Shown here in pieces: positions 8,283 to 17,223 of a stretch of 64,000 bases of DNA. The notes beneath the pieces were generated by a model. The model searched no databases and was not told the origin of the DNA. It saw nothing but the letters and a program-made list of their open reading frames with translations. Location: assembly GCF_004217045.1 (NCBI RefSeq), contig NZ_SGXM01000001.1, positions 1,674,001 to 1,738,000 of the forward strand, in the 5' to 3' direction. Source of the stretch: Cupriavidus agavae (lineage in GTDB: Bacteria; Pseudomonadota; Gammaproteobacteria; Burkholderiales; Burkholderiaceae). The position numbers were made by a program, and so were the translations under genes. The first letter of the stretch is position 1. Each line of letters opens with the position of its first letter.

Positions 8283-11171
8283 TTACCACTTCACGCGCAC
8301 ACCGAGCTTCGCGCCAATCGCATTGCTGTCGCCGAAGTTCTGCAAGCTGGTGCGTGCCAGCAGTTCGCCGTAGACGGTGTAGTGGTCATCGTCCCAGTTC
8401 ATCGAAGCACCCACGCCCAGTCCGGCCCACAGCGCCTGCTCCTTGCTGACCACGCTGATATCCGCCACGCGTGCCGACGTGCCGTGCAGGAAGTCGTAGT
8501 ACAGGTTGGTGATGCCGTACACATGCGAGCGGCGAGTCTTGCCGTTGGCGGCCATCCACTTGGTTTCGTGATCCAGCGAAACGCCCAGGCGCGAGACCAG
8601 GCTGTTGCCGTTGTCGCGCGAGACATTTGCGCCGTACTGGTCCGTGAACGCGTCGAAGCGCACTTGCGACCAAGCGAGTTGCGCCTGCGGCGTGATGGAC
8701 CAGTTGCCGCCCAGCGCGAGCTGGTGGCCGGCTTCCACGCTGGTGGCCACGCCGCTGCCGCGATTGCCGTTGGTAAGCTTGGCCGAGAGTGTCGACGAGC
8801 GGATGTCAGTGTCGTACCACGTTACCGTGGCGCGGGCATCGACATACGAACCATTGTTGCCGTACCACGTTGCCGTGCCGCCAAAGCCGTAGCCGCTGGC
8901 ATCGATCGCGCCGTTGCCGAACATCGACGAGACATTGGAGTTGGCAACGCCGTAGTGGAACGTCGGGCCAACCACCAGCGTGCCGGAGGCGTTCTCGATG
9001 ACCGGCGCATCCACACCGCCCTCGAACTTCCACATGCGCACGTTGTAGCTGGCGCTGGTCGTGCTGGTGGACGGATCGATATGTGTGTTCGAACCTTCGA
9101 CACGCGCCCAGGCGCCGCGACCGATGATCGGCTTGCCGGCGTCCTGCTCGGCTTGAACGGCAGCGTTGGGCGACCACGAACGGTTGCCGACGCGCTGTTG
9201 CAGCGTGCCCAGTTCGTTGAAGCGTTGCAGGACGCTCGAATAGGCTTCATACAGCGGCACGGTCGGCGACAGCAGCGGAGCGGTGGCCGATGAGGCCGCA
9301 CTTCCGCCAACCGTCGTATCGGCCAGCGTCGAGCGCAGGTACCAGTCGCCATCGGCCGGCGTGGACACGCCATTCTTGTAGAGGCGATACGCGTACGCGC
9401 CCGCCACCACGGCTTGCTGGCCCTGGAACGTGTAGTCGCCTGCCAGCGTGAAGGCACCATTCGATGCCCCTTGCACGTCGATCACCTTGATGCCATCGAC
9501 AGTCGCTGCACCCGAGCCGCCGACATTGACCGCACGGATCTGGCTGGTGCCCGAGGTGTCGCCCGTCACCACCAGTCGTCCCGTGGCCGAGGTATCGCCG
9601 CCAAACACGGTGTTCACGCGCACCAAGCCGCCATTGCCGATGTAGTTGCCGGCGACGGTCAGCACGCCCGAGCCGCCGCCCGGCGTGACCGTGCCCGTGT
9701 TCGTAACATCGCCGAAGATCGTGCCGGCGCCCGACAACGTACCGGCGGCGTTTACGGTGACCGGGCTCGTGATAGAGCCATCGATGGCCAGCGTGCCGAG
9801 GTTGATCGTAGTCGGACCCGTGTACGTGCTGGCTGCCGTCAGCACCGTGGTGCCCGTGCCGTTCTGTGCCAGACCGCCTGCGCCCGAGACGATACCGCCA
9901 TACGTATAGGCATCGGAACGATTGAAGGCGAGAGTGGCGCCGGTGTTGACCACCACGTTGCCGGCGAGGCTGCCGCTGGTGCCGCCATTGCCGATCTGCA
10001 ACGTGCCTTGGTCTACCGTCCACGGCGCGGCGACCGTACCGGTGCCGATCAGCGCCCAGGTGCTGGCGCCGGTCTTCGTGAAATTGTCGAAGTAGCGGTA
10101 CTGCGCGGTATCGCCGATGGCGGAGACATCGAACACGCTGTTGGTGTCGCCGCCGAGGCGGAAGGTGTCGTTGGTCGCGCCGCTATGGGACACGACGTTG
10201 CCGACGATATTGGAACCGGCTTGTAGTTCGAGCGTGAGGGAGCCCGTGCCAGTGGCGAACTCGACGGCATTGGCGTATCCGGTACCGGCACGGAGGGTGC
10301 CGGAGTTCGTGACAGTAAACGTGCCCGCGCTGGAGCCGGAAATGATTGCGGCGTTGCCCGTACCGCCTTCGATCAGCCCGGAGTTTTGTATGGTTGCCGT
10401 GCCGACGGTCAGCCGAACGCCCGCGCCACCGGGTGTAGTACCGGAAAGATCGGTGCCGCCACGAATGGTGCCTTGATTCACAAGACTCCCATTGACGGTG
10501 TTGGTGAACGCCACGCCGTTGCCTACCGAGCCGCCCATTCCGTCGCCGCCCACGATCAGCCCGGTCGCCGAGTTCACAAGTGTCGCGCCGACGGACAGAT
10601 TGACGCCGGCAGCACCGTTCGCGCCAGCAACAGTCGCATTGCCGCCCTTGATCGAGCCGTTGTTGATGAGGTCCGTGTTAGGGAACACCGAGATGGCAAC
10701 CCCGGCTGCCGCGCCGGCGGCGGTGGAGTCCCCGCCCGTAGCGACGCCATTGAAGATTGCAAGTCCACCGGCACTGAGGGCGAGCGCGGTATTGGCGTTG
10801 GTGCCCGCCGTAGCCACGTAGGTTCCATTGAAAGTCCATGGTCCCGTGGCAGACGTACCAAAGGTGCCGAGGGGCACGTCCTTGGTCAGGACGAAACCAT
10901 CGGTATCAAGGGTGATCGGCTTGGTCGGTGTCGGTACGCCGGTCAGCGTAGTGTTCAACGTAAAGCTTCCGGTCAGACGGATGATGGCATTCGCGTCGCC
11001 ATCGGCATTTGCGGCGGCCACCGCCGCTTGCAACTCGGCCAGATTGGAGGCGGTGTATTCAGCCGCCGATGCGCCGACCGGAAAAAGCAATGCGACGGCC
11101 ACCGTGATGGAAGAAACTTGCGGTGCGCACACCCCTGGGCGCCGGATTCCACGACTAATTTTGGACTGCAT
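8283..11171 (-). CDS. Autotransporter (type Va) outer-membrane protein
   Basis: 962-aa secreted or surface protein. A long signal peptide ends near SASA at about residue 36. The passenger (about residues 40-640) is rich in Gly, Thr, Asn and Val with beta-helix character, including an autotransporter-associated repeat near AASTYTGPTTINLGTLAI. The C-terminal autotransporter beta-barrel occupies about the last 280 residues (from RGAWARVEGS) and ends in the terminal aromatic residue expected for BAM-dependent insertion (...GVRVKW). There are no cysteines in the parts read, as usual for autotransporters. Passenger function (adhesion, aggregation) cannot be told from sequence. Monocistronic, with its own terminator. 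Start ATG 11171 follows AAAGGTAGACCC. Confidence 0.9.
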   Translation of the reverse strand: MQSKISRGIRRPGVCAPQVSSITVAVALLFPVGASAAEYTASNLAELQAAVAAANADGDANAIIRLTGSFTLNTTLTGVPTPTKPITLDTDGFVLTKDVPLGTFGTSATGPWTFNGTYVATAGTNANTALALSAGGLAIFNGVATGGDSTAAGAAAGVAISVFPNTDLINNGSIKGGNATVAGANGAAGVNLSVGATLVNSATGLIVGGDGMGGSVGNGVAFTNTVNGSLVNQGTIRGGTDLSGTTPGGAGVRLTVGTATIQNSGLIEGGTGNAAIISGSSAGTFTVTNSGTLRAGTGYANAVEFATGTGSLTLELQAGSNIVGNVVSHSGATNDTFRLGGDTNSVFDVSAIGDTAQYRYFDNFTKTGASTWALIGTGTVAAPWTVDQGTLQIGNGGTSGSLAGNVVVNTGATLAFNRSDAYTYGGIVSGAGGLAQNGTGTTVLTAASTYTGPTTINLGTLAIDGSITSPVTVNAAGTLSGAGTIFGDVTNTGTVTPGGGSGVLTVAGNYIGNGGLVRVNTVFGGDTSATGRLVVTGDTSGTSQIRAVNVGGSGAATVDGIKVIDVQGASNGAFTLAGDYTFQGQQAVVAGAYAYRLYKNGVSTPADGDWYLRSTLADTTVGGSAASSATAPLLSPTVPLYEAYSSVLQRFNELGTLQQRVGNRSWSPNAAVQAEQDAGKPIIGRGAWARVEGSNTHIDPSTSTTSASYNVRMWKFEGGVDAPVIENASGTLVVGPTFHYGVANSNVSSMFGNGAIDASGYGFGGTATWYGNNGSYVDARATVTWYDTDIRSSTLSAKLTNGNRGSGVATSVEAGHQLALGGNWSITPQAQLAWSQVRFDAFTDQYGANVSRDNGNSLVSRLGVSLDHETKWMAANGKTRRSHVYGITNLYYDFLHGTSARVADISVVSKEQALWAGLGVGASMNWDDDHYTVYGELLARTSLQNFGDSNAIGAKLGVRVKW

Positions 11172-11946
11172 GGGTCTACCTTTGTTTGTATTGTTTTGGC
11201 TACAAATCGCAGCCGTGGCGATGGTAGATCACGCCATGACGTTATGTAAGCGTTACAAGAAAAGGTGTCGCGATGTGGCTACGGGATATCTTTCCCCCCA
11301 TTGCGAGCAGGGACAAAAAAGTATTAGAGCCTCCTCTCTAACAGGGATTTGTTCACGCAGGATATCGCCGCCCAATTCGAAAATCCCCAGCAGTTCGACC
11401 CCGCAGGCTTGTTCTCTTTGTGGGCCGACCTGTGCGCAGTAGTGAATCAGCCAGCCCCACACGAAAATCGTGGGGGTACGCTTGCTCTCCTCGGGAAGGC
11501 GGTATGCGTCTCGGCCCCATAAGGATCAGCAATTCCCTGATCCATGGAGATCTCCGGCCACCACATGTTGCAATCCCCTTCTGCCAAGGAGATTCACGAT
11601 GGATGACCATACAACACATCCGCTACTACTCTACCCTCTTTGCCGCAGGGTCGACGGTCGTCCGGTGCGACGATGCGAAGAGGGCACGGGATGATCCGCG
11701 CGCTCACTACCGTTTGTGATGAGCCGATCGGCGAGGTCTGCCCGATCAGGTTAGGCATGCCCATCACGGCACACTGGGGGTTCATGGGGCCCGTGAAGAG
11801 GAGATAGAGTCGCCGGTATCACGCTAAAGAGGGAGCTTTTGTGGTAATACCTTCGCGAGCAACTTCCTCCTCGCTCTAGCAATCAGACGGTGGCTCCGGC
11901 CAGATTCCCGACGAACTGTGTAATTGCCGGCTGTTAGCGTGGACGC
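11172..11946. other. 775-bp region without a confident gene
   Basis: This gap separates the autotransporter promoter region from the quinone oxidoreductase gene. The only coding hint is a 31-codon frame at 11599-11694 (plus strand, starts MDDHTTHPLL) with a good AAGGAG site at 11587-11592; its product is Arg-rich and unrecognised. A minus-strand frame at 11253-11462 has some protein-like composition but no ribosome site. A small imperfect hairpin lies at about 11455-11478. Base composition is lower in GC than in the core region. It may be a decayed insertion, but I see no transposase motif. Confidence 0.4.
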
Positions 11947-12927
11947 CTAGTTGATGATGATCTTGCCAATCACCTGTCCGGACTCCTGCGCTTCATGCGC
12001 AGCGACGATGGCGTCGAGCGGTAGATGCAGTCCGATAGTGGGACAATAGGCACCTTCGGCCAGGCATTGGCTGATCGCCGAGATGGCTGCGGACTTTGCG
12101 GTGAAGGGGACTGTGTAGATGTAGACGAATCGGAAACCGCATCCGGCGATCATGGCGCGGAGCAAGTTAACGCTCAACTGATCGTCAGAGGCGCCCATTG
12201 CATAGGCGCTGATAACCCCGCCGTTCGCCAGGCACCCTATATCGATCTCCAGATTCTCCTTCACGCTGACATCCACGATACGGTCAACGCCGCGCTGTCC
12301 GGTTGCCGCTTTTACAACAGTCGTCACATCCTCGCGCCACCGATCGATAACCACGTCCGCGCCGGCGCGGCGCGCCGCATCCGCCTGGCCGGGCGTCGAA
12401 ACAGTCGTCGCGACCCAGGCACCGGCCCATTTCGCCAGCAGGATCGCTGCCGTGCCTACGGCTCCCGCGCCGCCGTGGACAAGTACGGCCCGCCCTTTGA
12501 TTTCTCCGTCAGCGAACAGACAACGATGCGCGGTGAGCGCAGGCACGCCCAGACAGGCACCAACCTCGTAGGACACGTTGTCAGGCAAACTGACGGCTTG
12601 CTGCGACGGCACGACGACAAACTCGGCAGCCGTGCCAAACGCGCGCAGGTACTGCGCTTCGAACAGCCACACTCGTTCGCCGATGCGAGCGGAATCCACA
12701 CCGGTCCCCACCGCGTCGATCACGCCCGCGCCATCCTGATGTGGAACCACCAGTGGAAAACTCATTCCGCCGGAGAAACCTGTTCGCGCCTTGATGTCGC
12801 TGGGATTCAGCCCTGAAGCATGGATGCGTACGCGGACCTCACCGGCACCTGGTTGTGTAACGGGAAACTCGCCAAGCCTCAACACTTCCGAAGCCTTGCC
12901 CTGTCGTTCGTAATAAGCCGCCTTCAT
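11947..12927 (-). CDS. Zinc-independent NAD(P)H:quinone oxidoreductase (MDR family)
   Basis: 326-aa medium-chain reductase of the QOR type. The N-terminal GroES-like half contains SGLNPSDIKARTG and VVPHQDGAGVIDAVGTGV; the Rossmann half has the nucleotide motif VHGGAGAVGTAAILLAKWAGA near residue 150. The zinc-binding cysteine clusters of alcohol dehydrogenases are absent. It reduces quinones or other electrophiles with NAD(P)H. The start ATG 12927 is preceded by AAGGAG; an earlier in-frame ATG at 13050 would overlap the divergent regulator's promoter. It is divergent from an HxlR regulator, a typical arrangement for thiol- or quinone-stress control. Confidence 0.9.
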   Translation of the reverse strand: MKAAYYERQGKASEVLRLGEFPVTQPGAGEVRVRIHASGLNPSDIKARTGFSGGMSFPLVVPHQDGAGVIDAVGTGVDSARIGERVWLFEAQYLRAFGTAAEFVVVPSQQAVSLPDNVSYEVGACLGVPALTAHRCLFADGEIKGRAVLVHGGAGAVGTAAILLAKWAGAWVATTVSTPGQADAARRAGADVVIDRWREDVTTVVKAATGQRGVDRIVDVSVKENLEIDIGCLANGGVISAYAMGASDDQLSVNLLRAMIAGCGFRFVYIYTVPFTAKSAAISAISQCLAEGAYCPTIGLHLPLDAIVAAHEAQESGQVIGKIIIN

Positions 12928-13042
12928 CGATCTCACTCCTTGCATGAACGTCGCGGCCCACCTTGAACTGCGACGCACAATCGAGCCTGCACTATCCGCG
13001 GCAGATCGCTTTCGGACAAGACGGCACATCTTTGATATATAG

Positions 13043-13057
13043 GGATACAAAGTATCC
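13043..13057. promoter_or_regulatory. Palindrome GGATAC-AAA-GTATCC, likely HxlR operator
   Basis: A 15-bp dyad with perfect 6-bp arms lies in the divergent region between the quinone reductase and the HxlR gene, 20 bp before the preferred HxlR start. HxlR/QorR-type repressors bind short AT-rich dyads of this kind in such divergent spacers. Binding is inferred from position. Confidence 0.6.
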
Positions 13058-13077
13058 TAATGAAAACGGGAGTCGGA

Positions 13078-13437
13078 ATGACCTCTTCGGTTACCACGTA
13101 CCAGTGCTCGGTGACAGCAACCGTCGATGTGGCAGGCGGCAAATGGAAACCGCTGATCGTTCACTACCTGATGGACGGTACCAAACGGTATGGCGAACTC
13201 CGGCGCCTGATCGGAACGGTCACCCAGCGGTCATTGACGCTGCAGTTGCGCGAACTGGAACTGGACGGGATCGTGATTCGCGAAGTGTTTGCCGAGGTAC
13301 CGCCGCGCGTGGAGTACACGCTGACGGAATTCGGCAGGACGCTAGCGCCCGTGCTCGATGCAATGAAGGCGTGGGGCGATGCGTATATTGAACGACTGGG
13401 GCATCCGGTTCTGAGAGAAAGCCGGGCCGATCGCTAG
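13078..13437 (+). CDS. HxlR-family transcriptional regulator
   Basis: 119-aa winged-helix regulator of the HxlR/DUF24 family. It has an N-terminal cysteine in YQCSVTATVDVAGGKWKPLI (Cys near residue 10), the position of the redox-sensing cysteine in QorR/YodB/HypR-type proteins. The recognition region is RYGELRRLIGTVTQRSLTLQLRELELDG, then the wing RVEYTLTEFG. ATG 13078 is preferred over ATG 13060 because GGGAG precedes it and because 13060 abuts the operator dyad. It probably represses itself and the divergent quinone reductase and responds to quinones or other electrophiles. Confidence 0.88.
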   Translation: MTSSVTTYQCSVTATVDVAGGKWKPLIVHYLMDGTKRYGELRRLIGTVTQRSLTLQLRELELDGIVIREVFAEVPPRVEYTLTEFGRTLAPVLDAMKAWGDAYIERLGHPVLRESRADR

Positions 13438-13672
13438 CTGAAGGCGCTCACTCCACTTGGAGATACCGACGAGCGCAGTGTATCGCGAGCGGGCCTGCGC
13501 TAGGCAAAAGTACTGGTCATCAACCGGTGCTCTCAGCCAGATCCGCTCCTAGCGGAACTCGCCGCGAACGTGCACGACATGGCGTTGAACTTTGGCGGCT
13601 TCTCGCTCGTATCTTGGCGGGGCGTGCGTATCGTTCCGGTAAGACCCCACCTTAAATTCTCACCCTCTATTT

Positions 13673-13691
13673 GATAATGCGAATCGTTTAT
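13673..13691. promoter_or_regulatory. Fur-box-like sequence at the TonB-receptor start
   Basis: The 19-mer starting GATAATGCGAATC matches the classical 19-bp Fur consensus at 13 of 19 positions by my count. It overlaps a possible -10 element (GATAAT, 13673-13678). It reaches into the first codon of the receptor, so either the mRNA is nearly leaderless or translation starts slightly downstream. Confidence 0.55.
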
Positions 13692-15822
13692 GAGAGTGAG
13701 AAGAGAAAATGCCGCGCGCGGCCGAAAGCTGCGGGCCACGTCTATGGTTATTGCCGCATTTTCAGCGTTACCGGCGTTTGCAGAACCGGGCGCGGACCAG
13801 GCGACAAATCGCGATGGGCGAAATGGCGATGTGGCAACACTGCCGGCAATGACCGTCACGGCGCGAAAGTCAGAGGAAGCACCTCTCGATGTCCCCCAGA
13901 GCGTGACCGTCATCGACAGCGATAGCCTCGGCGCAGCGCCGCTGGATCCCCAGGCGGCGATCGTGCAAGGCTCGGCGAATGTTGTGTGGAACACGTGGAG
14001 CGGCGCACAGGGGTTTTTTGCGGTCCGCGGAATCAGCTCGCTGGGGGCGCCAGTCAACAATGCCGACGGAACTGTTGCCTTCAACATTGACGGCGTTCCG
14101 ACCAGCATGCTTGGGCTGTCAAGCCCAACTCTTGATGTCCGCCAGGTAGAAGTCTTGCGAGGGCCCCAAGGAACGCTCTGGGGCAGCAATGCCCTTGGCG
14201 GCGCAATCAATGTCACGACCAACCGGCCTGACGGTGAGCGTGATTTTCACGTCAAGACGGAGGTCGGCTCGCACGGCTACCGACTAGGCGAAGCGGTGAT
14301 GGGTGGAAACCTGATTCCGGATGCACTGGACGGTCGCCTTGCTGTTCAGGTCGCCAATTCCAACGGCGACATCAATAGCCTGGCGACAGACAGGCTGGGC
14401 CAGCGCGACGTACGTGGCGCAAGGGGTGGACTGCGCTGGCACGATGGGACCAACTCCGTCTCGGTAACCGGCTTCTATGCCAAAGACCGCGGGAACGCGC
14501 CCTTTTTCCTGCTGAAGGACTCGTCCGGATTTCCAGTCAGCGGCACCATGACAATGCCGACGCAGGACACCCAGCGCGGCGGCACAATCGTTAAGATCGA
14601 GCATGCGTTTGATTCGGCCACACTGACATCCATCACAAGCTTTCAGCAAAATCGCGTCTCCAACTATGTCGATGCGACAGATTCGCTTGTCTACGCGGAG
14701 GCCGGCATCCCCGCAGCATTCTTGACCAGTACGCCCGGTTTTACCGACGATAAAGAGAATCTCTACTATCAGGAGATCCGGTTGAACTCTCTGGCTGGTG
14801 GACCGGTGAGATGGGTTGCTGGTGGTAGCGCGAGCTACTCTGATGCAGAACGACATTGGGGGAACGGACTGCAACAGAACCCTACCTGGCACGATACGCG
14901 CCTAAAAACTCGCAGCTTCGCCATGTTCGGCGATGCGACGATTCCATTTGGCAACCAATGGTCGCTCTCCCTCGGGGGGCGGCTGAACAATGATGCAATA
15001 GACATGGACGTTCGCAACATCCAGCGGTTTCCAGGTGCATCCGGTCACAGCGACACGTCGCAGACGTATCTCACAGGGAGAATGTCTCTTGCCTACACGT
15101 GGAGCCCCGTCTTAATGAGCTACGCCTCCGTCAGTCGCGGCCACGCCATGCGGATCTACAGCCTGTATGGCACTGCGGCCAACGGCGCGTTGGCGGATCC
15201 ATATCCGGCTGCGACCGGCATCACTTATGAATTCGGGACCAAAGTCGACCTCTTTGATAAGCGACTCCAACTCGATGGCGGCGTCTTTCTCAATGAGATC
15301 AAGAACGGCGTACTAACCTACCTCGACCCAGCGTCCGCTACATTCAGAACGAGCTATCAGGACTATCGCACGACTGGCTTTGAACTGCAGGCGCGAGCGC
15401 TGGTAGTGCGCGGGCTGACGTTGTCAGGTAGCGTCGGTTATACACACGCCGAATTGCGCGATGACAGCTTCGCGACAAGCCGCGTACCAAACATTCCGTC
15501 CTGGACGGCTACCGCATCCCTTCAGTACGCCTTCCCTGCGCAGGCCTTCGCTCTCCCAGGCTCCTTTTCGATCGCCGCCGACTATCGCTATGTCAGCTCA
15601 AGGGTTGCCGATGTCGATCGTTCGTTCTCCATGGCACCGTACAGCATTGCGAACGCAGCCTTGAGTTGGCAAAGTCCAGGAGGCGCCCTACAAGTATCGT
15701 TGTTTGCCCGTAACCTGACAGACAAGCGCTACTACACCTATGGATCGAGCTTGAACGCGATACCGATCGTCACAGTGGGACAGGGACGAGTGCTTGGGGC
15801 CGGGGCGACTATACGATTCTAG
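13690..15822 (+). CDS. TonB-dependent outer-membrane receptor
   Basis: 710-aa TonB-dependent transporter. An Arg-rich N-terminus and hydrophobic core end at PAFA (about residue 31), a plausible signal peptide. A TonB-box-like PAMTVTARK follows near residue 53, then the plug domain (DVPQSVTVID ... VEVLRGPQGTLWGSNALGGAINVTT) and a 22-strand barrel ending in phenylalanine (GAGATIRF). It imports a siderophore or another iron or vitamin ligand using TonB energy; the ligand is not evident. Start ATG 13690 lacks a ribosome site; GTG 13696 in the same frame is an alternative. The 3' end overlaps the convergent AraC gene by 14 bp. The Fur-like box suggests iron repression. Confidence 0.92.
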   Translation: MRVRRENAARGRKLRATSMVIAAFSALPAFAEPGADQATNRDGRNGDVATLPAMTVTARKSEEAPLDVPQSVTVIDSDSLGAAPLDPQAAIVQGSANVVWNTWSGAQGFFAVRGISSLGAPVNNADGTVAFNIDGVPTSMLGLSSPTLDVRQVEVLRGPQGTLWGSNALGGAINVTTNRPDGERDFHVKTEVGSHGYRLGEAVMGGNLIPDALDGRLAVQVANSNGDINSLATDRLGQRDVRGARGGLRWHDGTNSVSVTGFYAKDRGNAPFFLLKDSSGFPVSGTMTMPTQDTQRGGTIVKIEHAFDSATLTSITSFQQNRVSNYVDATDSLVYAEAGIPAAFLTSTPGFTDDKENLYYQEIRLNSLAGGPVRWVAGGSASYSDAERHWGNGLQQNPTWHDTRLKTRSFAMFGDATIPFGNQWSLSLGGRLNNDAIDMDVRNIQRFPGASGHSDTSQTYLTGRMSLAYTWSPVLMSYASVSRGHAMRIYSLYGTAANGALADPYPAATGITYEFGTKVDLFDKRLQLDGGVFLNEIKNGVLTYLDPASATFRTSYQDYRTTGFELQARALVVRGLTLSGSVGYTHAELRDDSFATSRVPNIPSWTATASLQYAFPAQAFALPGSFSIAADYRYVSSRVADVDRSFSMAPYSIANAALSWQSPGGALQVSLFARNLTDKRYYTYGSSLNAIPIVTVGQGRVLGAGATIRF

Positions 15823-16585
15823 GCCAGACCATAGCAGCGTTCCGTGCAAGGAACTGGGTTGGGCTCACGCCCAGTTCCTTGCGGAACAACGCGCTGAGCG
15901 TAGAGGCGTGCGCGTATCCAAGGGTGTGCGCCACATCCGCCACCGACAGACCCTGCTCTAGCAAAGCGGCCGCACACGATATCCGAAATGTTCGAGCCCA
16001 CTCACCAAATGACATGCCGGTCTCCTGCCGGAACAAGCGCATCAGACTCCGTTCACTGAGACCAACGAGTTGCCCCCAAGCCTGAGCGGTCAGATGCATA
16101 CTAGGGTCTCGAGACAGAAGGTAGACGAGACGCTGCAAGCGTCGATCTACAGGTATCGGCAAGGACGCGCCAACTTCGCTTGCCATCCCCAACTCGTCTC
16201 GCAATAGCTGTTTATACCGCCGCCCGTGCTCTTCGCTCATGAGCTGACCGTCGTTCAACCGCCGCCGAAACCCGCGAATCAGTTGTTGCGTGAGAGCCGA
16301 CAGGTTCAATAGTGCGCAACGCCCTTGCGTCAAGATGCCTTCGTTCGGTTGGAATGACAGGCAGGCCACGGTCTCTCCACTGCCGTACCGAAGTCGGTGG
16401 GGCAACCGAGGTGGTATCCAAAGTGCGATGGCCGCAGACAGCAGATGGCGATGACACCCAACTTCTACAAGAATGGGCCCGGTCATTGGCCAGAGGAGTT
16501 GCCCTTGGGCATGGGCATGCATCCCCTCATCGTCTGTGGCAACGACTTCGCTCCCCCAAATCGCGACTTCCTCCGCATGGGTCAA
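15809..16585 (-). CDS. AraC-family regulator with cupin-type sensor
   Basis: 258-aa regulator. The N-terminal cupin-like ligand domain (HAHAQGQLLWPMTG ... LWIPPRLPHRLR) is followed by two helix-turn-helix motifs in the last 100 residues (LTAQAWGQLVGLSERSLMRLFRQETGMS and SVADVAHTLGYAHASTLSALFRKELG). The frame opens with TTG at 16585, overlapping the TGA of the upstream gene (TTGA). It converges on the TonB-receptor gene, which is its most likely target or genomic partner. Ligand unknown. Confidence 0.85.
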   Translation of the reverse strand: MTHAEEVAIWGSEVVATDDEGMHAHAQGQLLWPMTGPILVEVGCHRHLLSAAIALWIPPRLPHRLRYGSGETVACLSFQPNEGILTQGRCALLNLSALTQQLIRGFRRRLNDGQLMSEEHGRRYKQLLRDELGMASEVGASLPIPVDRRLQRLVYLLSRDPSMHLTAQAWGQLVGLSERSLMRLFRQETGMSFGEWARTFRISCAAALLEQGLSVADVAHTLGYAHASTLSALFRKELGVSPTQFLARNAAMVWPRIV

Positions 16586-16953
16586 GGCCAGTTGAATGCC
16601 AGAAGCTGGTCAATTTCGGCATCCAGTTGGTCCTGCGTGACAGCCCGCATCGGCACGCCAAAGACTTTGCCGAGGGGCACGAGCAACGGTTGAAGCGTGA
16701 CTGCCGCGGCCCTGTTGGAGACCACCGCCACACTTCCTGCGCAATGCTGCACCAGCAGTGAACGATTCTTCTTTAACCAGAGAACCAGGGGCTTCATATC
16801 GATTGGCTTGCCGTCCCTGCCTCCGCCGGGATCCCTCGTTAGCAAGACGAATCGACCTTCCCGCTGTAGAAGTTGGTCGAGATCAGACTCCCATGAGCCT
16901 GCATGTTCGGCACTCCACCATACCCGGGGGAAGTCCGTCGTATCGATCCTCAA
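16582..16953 (-). CDS. Hypothetical protein, 123 aa, coupled to AraC gene
   Basis: Cytoplasmic, soluble-looking protein of mixed alpha/beta composition with no recognised motif. It has one cysteine (QHCAGSVAVVSN) and a charged WLKKNRSLL segment. The alternating pattern LLTRDPGGG ... LVLWLKKN ... VAVVSN ... FGVPMRAV resembles a small Rossmann-like or STAS-like domain, but this is only an impression. Start TTG 16953 is supported by GGAGAG just upstream. Its stop overlaps the AraC start, so both are made from one transcript. The function is likely tied to AraC signalling or the TonB receptor. Confidence 0.6.
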   Translation of the reverse strand: MRIDTTDFPRVWWSAEHAGSWESDLDQLLQREGRFVLLTRDPGGGRDGKPIDMKPLVLWLKKNRSLLVQHCAGSVAVVSNRAAAVTLQPLLVPLGKVFGVPMRAVTQDQLDAEIDQLLAFNWP

Positions 16954-17084
16954 TCGTCTCTCCAGTCAGAAGCCCAACAAAAGACGTCGTCCGAGCGGCG
17001 TTTTTTTTGCCGCCCGCTCCCACGGTGAATGCCGCCAATCATCCGGAATTCCGGTTGATCGGGTACTCCGTGGGCCCATCGTCC

Positions 17085-17112
17085 TTGAAACCTAACACTG
17101 TTAGTGTATCAT
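17085..17112 (+). promoter_or_regulatory. Sigma70 promoter of the catabolic operon
   Basis: -35 TTGAAA (17085-17090), a 16-nt spacer, and -10 TATCAT (17107-17112). The spacer is almost entirely filled by the first CTAAC-N3-GTTAG palindrome, an ideal place for repression. Confidence 0.65.
17092..17104. promoter_or_regulatory. TetR-type operator O1 (CTAACACTGTTAG)
   Basis: A 13-bp palindrome, 5-bp arms and 3-bp centre, lying between the -35 and -10 elements. The same arms recur at 17126-17138 and in front of the tetR gene at 23274-23286. Confidence 0.75.
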
Positions 17113-17125
17113 TCGCTCAACCAAA

Positions 17126-17138
17126 CTAACAGCGTTAG
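17126..17138. promoter_or_regulatory. TetR-type operator O2 (CTAACAGCGTTAG)
   Basis: Second copy of the palindrome, centred 34 bp (about three helical turns) from O1 and just downstream of the expected transcription start. The spacing would suit two repressor dimers on the same DNA face. Confidence 0.75.
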
Positions 17139-17223
17139 GGTGAAGATATCCGGATCGCCCGGTGATGCGGTGAAGGTCTGGGCAAGACAAGCGATTGATG
17201 AACCCGAGACGGGGAGACAACAA

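Noticed and set aside
11253..11462. Minus-strand frame of 69 codons as a gene or transposase remnant
   Set aside because: No ribosome site and no DDE or helix-turn-helix motif; kept only as a remark in the gap description.
16991..17020. GAGCGGC / GCCGCCCGCTC inverted repeat around a T-run as a terminator
   Set aside because: The T-run is in the loop, not after the stem, and no gene ends there on either strand.
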